Part shown: positions 59,248 to 64,000 of the stretch, one piece after another
Layout: the number at the start of each line of letters is the position of its first letter
Numbering within the stretch: the stretch's first letter is position 1
Origin: Armillaria gallica
Taxonomy: Eukaryota > Basidiomycota > Agaricomycetes > Agaricales > Physalacriaceae
Direction: 5' to 3'
NCBI GenBank assembly: GCA_037576215.1
Contig: JBANDB010000019.1
Coordinates: forward strand, 1,309,501 to 1,373,500
DNA: 64,000 nt
Program-made: the position numbers and the translations under genes
The notes under the pieces: generated by a model
Seen by the model: the letters and a program-made list of their open reading frames with translations, nothing else
What the model was told of the DNA's origin: nothing
Databases searched by the model: none

Positions 59248-60702
59248 ACTCGGAACTGTTCAGGGGCACGGCAGTACCCCAACCACGACATTAGATACTT
59301 ACTCAGTTATTCTAAGTGTGTGGGTTTCAGGAGTGAGGAATATTTTCGTAGGCCAAAGGTACGCGCCACTTCATGACAGCATGTAACACTTTGAAGCGCT
59401 GAAAACTTCATTCAATTTTAACTGCTGCCAGTCCATGGAACAAGGGTGCTATGATGTATCATGTCGGTCCCAAGGTGGCCCGATGGTTGACCACCAACTC
59501 GTGTTCCAGCAGCAATCTTGCACGAAGTGTTACGAAGACGCGACATATTCTCAGATGTTCAGTGAATGTGTGGGTACTGTTGTCATCGAGATGCATCTGA
59601 AAGGAATCGAAGGCTCTAATTTGCTACCTTGACATGCAACTTGATACATAAGTACATGTGCTGTGTTTCAATTGAATGGGGGCTTGCGAGACTCCTCGGA
59701 AATCCTCCACCCATCTGTGAGTATCATCGATCTTGCAAAGCTTATGGATCTCCTTCTATTTCCTATGAGGTTGAGTACTGATGGCGCTTTTCAGGTATGG
59801 ATCCGCAGAATCAGCGCACCATCTGATGGACAGTCCATGTTTCTAGCAGCCATGATGTCTTGCAACTTCCAACTTGACACTAAGACACGACTCTTTGTCA
59901 TTGGGGAGAGACAAATTTACTTACAAAGTTGTATGGACTTCTGGGTTCATCGTATTGTTTTTTGGTAAAATTTGAATCCCTCACCAAACTCTTACATGTT
60001 TCAATCGCTATTGAAAAAGTACTAGCATGTGCAAAATCTGTCTGACAGGGTCTGTTACCTTGGCAAGTCCCTTTCACGATATATCACATAGTTCAATTAT
60101 TGCTAATGTTTTCTTGGAAGCCTCTTTGACAAAAGTGATAGTTTACAGTACTCCGGGTCAATTAGACTTGGTTAAGCCTAACTTGTCTTCAAACCAACAA
60201 AAGCTGGTGAAGAAAGAAGTCTTTCTCCGGAAAAAAGGATAGATTTGGTCAACATAAACAGGGGGAAGGAACATAAGCGACGATGGCAGCAGAACAAGAT
60301 GCAATTCAAAAGATAGAAATGTCAGAAGTGCCCAAGGATGTTAGTGTATACCATTGGCCACAGCTATCGATTATATACTGATTTAATTGATTCTCAGGAA
60401 TCATGTTCTGTAAGCCTTGTTTTTGGGTATTCAATGCTGGGAAAAGACAACGTTTCCTGTCGAGCGCTGAACTATCAATAGGCACAATGCACCCATGATC
60501 CTTTCTTGGTGATAATTCCTGATTCGACAAAAAATACAATACTAGCTCAACAGCATCGAGACTGATGGGCATCAGGATTTCTCCCATTGGTACATTGCTC
60601 TGGCATGTCCATCCCTTCACCCCCCCTCTCTAGTGACGGTTGAAAGGTGAATGTGTAACTCTTCGAGTACCATCCTGTACTGATGAAGAAATTTTTGAAT
60701 GT

Positions 60703-61746
60703 TAGATCGTACACCGTGTCAACGCATATCATGTCTGGGCTGTTCTTATTGGAATTGATGGATATCCCTCCTCCCCATTATGCGGTTGTGTGACTGATGT
60801 CAGACAAATGAAGGATTTCTTAACAGTCGATCTAGGGGTACCACATGATCACATCCAATGCCTTGTTGGTACCCAAACATGGCCAGAGCCCATCAACACC
60901 ACCATTCATCTAGTTGAGAAAATGACGGAGACCTACAATCACTACCTTGGACCTTGGACCGATGAGACTTCAAGTTCCTCTATCACCTCCGAAGAACAAC
61001 ACGCTCATGACTCCATGGTTAAGCCCACACGCAAGAACATCATTGACATGCTTCTCAATCTATCCACCAATCACCAGATACAGCATGGCGACAATATTAT
61101 CATCTATTTCTCCGGACATGGATCAACTTATCGTTGTTCAGACATCTACTGAGAGGGAAGCATTGCAGATGCAGGAGCTATCAAAGCTCTATGCCCCATT
61201 GACCGTACCCCCCCTAATTCCTCACATATTTCCACCCCCAATATTAGTGACCGCAAGCTCAATATTATTCTCGCTGAAATATCTTGCACCAAGGGGCATC
61301 ATATCACCTGCATCCTCGATTGTTGTCACTCTTCGGGGGTCACCAGAGTACCTGGTACACGACAATATAGAGGGTGAGGTGCCAATCCCCTACTGCCCAC
61401 CTCATCCTCATGTAAAGATATGCTTGACGCTGCACATTCGATACTGAACGATTTGGAGAGCTATTGCGATATATATAATGGGGATTGGTGCCCTAATATG
61501 ACCTCTCACATCATCTTGGCAGCATGCCAAGTGCATGAGCTTGCGAAGGAGGATGATAGAATTAATGGTTGTAGTGGGATCTTCACGGATGTGCTCATTG
61601 AGGCTCTCAGATCAGACAGGCTGAAAGCGGAATCGACGTATCATGATCTCATTAAAGCCATGCGGATGCCTAAGAACACCAAACAGACGCCAATCGCTGC
61701 AGGAGACCACATGGACGTGAGGCTTTGGTATCAAGTATGTCATTAA
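60703..61746 (+). pseudogene. Caspase-like (peptidase C14) domain gene with two TGA codons
   Basis: One frame from an acceptor at about 60702 to TAA at 61744. The domain opens with HVWAVLIGIDGYPSSPLCGC and VTDVRQMKDFLTVDLGVPHD. The catalytic His is in IIIYFSGHGS (about 61111-61137) and the catalytic Cys in ITCILDCCHSSGVTR (about 61320). The C-terminal part has MTSHIILAACQVHELAKEDD and ends RLWYQ. This is the layout of the caspase/metacaspase-like family expanded in agaricomycetes, cysteine peptidases linked to programmed cell death in related proteins. TGA at 61150-61152 and 61375-61377 interrupt it, with normal family sequence on both sides. The upstream exon(s) and start were not identified. 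Confidence 0.82.
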
Positions 61747-62216
61747 TGTCTGATATTGTGTGGTACATCTCACTTATTCTTTCTAACATTCAGAATTCTG
61801 GCGGTTCCAACAATAACCATGATCAGTGACTCTACACAGCCATCAGGTAGCTGTGGAGGAGTCTTTGTAGTTCGGTGCATTTTCAATGACCAATGATACT
61901 ACATCAGGAAAACCCAGACTCGGTCTTTACCGTCTTTTCGGTCTTGAACAAGACAGAAAAGCCCCAAAAGACTCAAGACTTCAGGTCTTGATCAACTGAG
62001 GTACATCTTCTTGTCAAGAACGATTTCATCTTACGAAGACAGACTTTTTCTTCATAAAGATGTCCGATATTAGGATCAAGATGTAAATCCAGCATATAAA
62101 CAGACAATAAACCGTGATGGTCCTCCTAGCATTGATTGACAATCTACCTTCTATTTCAATAGGATATTGAGCATGACGTAGAACTACTCAGAGATGTCCA
62201 TCAATACATAGCTCCA
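61747..62216. other. Intergenic stretch with stem-loop cluster
   Basis: No gene. Contains GTCTTGAACAAGAC (61941-61954, perfect palindrome) and TCAAGAC-TTCAG-GTCTTGA (61973-61991). Confidence 0.6.
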
Positions 62217-64000
62217 TCAACTGATGACCATGCTACCATTGTCAGACTCAAAACCATCATCCTCACCAGGGTTCACAGAACCACCACTACAGTCCACATC
62301 ATCCTGCACCTCATCCTCATCTTCTTCCCTGGAACTAACAGTTGATTCGTCACTATCACTGCCTTCCTCTGAGTCTGGCTTGGGAGGATCGGATCTGAAC
62401 ACGACATCCTTGGCTTCCTCGATGAGATCTGGCGAAGCAGAGTGAGCCAATGTAGATATCTTACATTTCTTCTTGGAAGAACTTGTCTTGATGGCCTTCT
62501 TGATATCAGCAAACAGGTCATTCCACTTATCTTCCTTCCATGACACCAGGGTTGCGAGGTATTGAGATACATGTTTCATCTTGACTGTCTTCTTCCTCAC
62601 ATCCTTTCCGTATTTTAGACACTCAGCAGCACTTAGAGCATATTCTTTGGTTATATCATTGTAATTTTGATGCGAAAATGCAGGTGCGCTATTGTTGACA
62701 AATGCACCGGTGGTCCACATAGAAACAGCACGTTCAACCTAGCTCCAGTGAGTACCATGATCAATAGAAGAAATTATGAGCTTCATACTGCCTGCGCTGT
62801 AAGCATTAGCGCTCCCTTTGGGTATGGGATTGTAGATGTGTCGTCCATTGTGCCAGGCAGCGCCATGAAGTGAGCTTCTGCCATGACACGAATAATGAGC
62901 TCATGATGGAACATGCTCTACAAATGCAATGAGCCCCACTCTGATCAACTGGAAAAGAACATGTACCCATCTCTTTGCTCCACCTGCTTTCACGTTCCAT
63001 CCCATCCAAATGAAAGGCGGTGTGGCCATAATACCCTTCCCTGGCAATGTCGGAGTCATAAGCCATGTCATATACTGCGAAATCAATTCAGGGGATGAAA
63101 GTGTCTCGCTATAATCCCTGATAAAAGCTTCCACCACTTTTTTGGCCTCGGTGCAAATTTCATGGCGGAAATCTGTCACCCGATAATTGGCCTAACAACT
63201 GACATATTAGCATGGGTATATTGGACAAATGAAACATACCAGGCCCATCCATGTGCCCCTCTCTGCAACAATATGTTGATCTGGCCCAAATTCCAGATTG
63301 ACAGCTTCTTGAACATTGTTTGAAGAAAGTGGTGACCACAGTGTTGTCGAGCATCCAAGTTTCTCACATAGGTAGGGAACGATTCGCTTGCCGAAGGCTT
63401 CCTGAGTCCCTGCCGGTAAGTCATTTGTTGTCCACTTTTTCCTTCCACTATGCGCTTGCGTGGCTGTTATGTTTGCTGGACCCTTCTTCGAAATTTTAAC
63501 TAGGTCCTAGTGAACATAGGTTAGGAGGCTCCTAGACTTAGCAAAGGGTGCATACAACTGTGGAAGTTCCTGACTGGCAAGCAGCTACATCACTGGTGGC
63601 TGGGACCTTGATGATGTCGACAAATTCTGGCTTGACATCCTCGTTGTCATCCACCATACCACCCGCTTGCACTAATGAATTGTTCTCTGCTTGACTTGCT
63701 CAAACATCTGTAACAGATATCATCATTGTAGTACAGGAGCTCTGAGTCATGCAATCTGGACATACCTTTCTTGCTACCCTTTTGCTTGGCCTTGATGTTT
63801 TTGTGTTCCCAGTTCTTCACTAAGGGGCCAGGTTTCGTCATACTCAGTGGTTCCATCTTCAGTTTAGGATTTTCAGCTTTGGACTTCGTGGTTTTCTTCT
63901 TCTTCTTTCGAGGTGGCTGTCCAGGCTTCGCAGGCTGGCTCACTGTTGCGATCTCAGCCTGCTCATCGTCGGAGACCAAACTGGTCAGAAGGTCAAGCTA
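62217..64000 (-). pseudogene. TE-associated multi-exon gene of unknown function, 5' end beyond window
   Basis: On the minus strand from the right edge: a Lys/Pro-rich N-terminal part (GQPPRKKKKKTTKSK), an intron (GTATGT to GTTACAG), VKPEFVDIIKVPATSDVAAC, an intron ending CACTAG, then TTNDLPAGTQEAFGKRIVPY and WMGL, an intron 63189-63236, ANYRVTDFRHEICTEAKKVV, YMTWLM and PFIWMGWN. TGA at 62901-62903 and a TAG near 62740 interrupt the frame before VERAVSMWTTGAFVNN, SQYLATLVSWKEDKWNDLF and an acidic Ser-rich tail ending at 62217. The order matches a hypothetical-protein family I know from many agaricomycete genomes, often near transposons; its function is unknown. Likely a pseudogene. Confidence 0.6.

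Larger units (their letters stand above)
57982..60702. other. Gene-poor flank with repeats
   Basis: A 175-codon minus-strand frame (58717-59244, Ser/Leu/Pro-rich) and short plus-strand frames (59435-59632, 59663-59968) have no recognisable similarity. The stretch contains the hairpin motif at 59234 and a 77-bp direct repeat at 59037/59114. No gene supported. Confidence 0.45.

Overview
The window looks like a repeat-rich accessory region from a mushroom-forming basidiomycete (Agaricomycetes). This rests on short GT-AG introns of about 44-70 nt, a DUF6570/Helitron gene, a basidiomycete-type CACTA-like transposase, and DUF6535, caspase (C14) and F-box genes. The species cannot be named from sequence alone. 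I saw no rRNA, tRNA or CRISPR array.

The dominant structure is a very large inverted repeat. The left arm runs from the window start (alignable from base 518) to 28426 and the right arm from 33601 to 51855, around a 5174-bp spacer. After removing two insertions, about 18.25 kb is shared and almost identical: a few one- or two-base indels and scattered CpG-type SNPs. Two transposons sit only in the left arm: a 7684-bp CACTA-like element (4020-11703, TA duplication) and a 1965-bp hAT-like element (11892-13856, 7-bp duplication). With their target duplications they add 9658 bp, exactly the coordinate offset between the arms. The empty sites are visible in the right arm.

In the right arm everything recognisable is on the plus strand. 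From the inside out it has a terminal repeat (34024), a pyrimidine-rich exon-like zone, a large multi-exon gene of unknown function (about 37.0-41.4 kb), an LTR-like insertion (41.4-42.7 kb), more exons, two F-box genes (43.6-45.4 and 46.1-47.9 kb) and a Helitron Rep/helicase gene (48.7-54.2 kb). It ends at an inverted copy of the terminal repeat (54315). I read this as one ~20.3-kb Helitron-like element carrying cargo. The left arm is the mirror copy and runs off the window's left edge. The right Helitron has lost the segment between its Rep and helicase domains; the left copy keeps at least the start of that segment.

The spacer (28427-33600) holds broken host-type exons, a 20-bp minisatellite and a short LTR-like relic. 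The outer right flank (54316-64000) is a graveyard: a DUF6535 pseudogene, a caspase-like pseudogene and a TE-associated minus-strand gene that runs off the edge. Most in-frame stops in the window's otherwise readable genes are TGA where arginine is plausible. Arm-versus-arm differences are almost all CpG to TpG/CpA transitions. Both point to 5-methylcytosine decay of silenced repeats.
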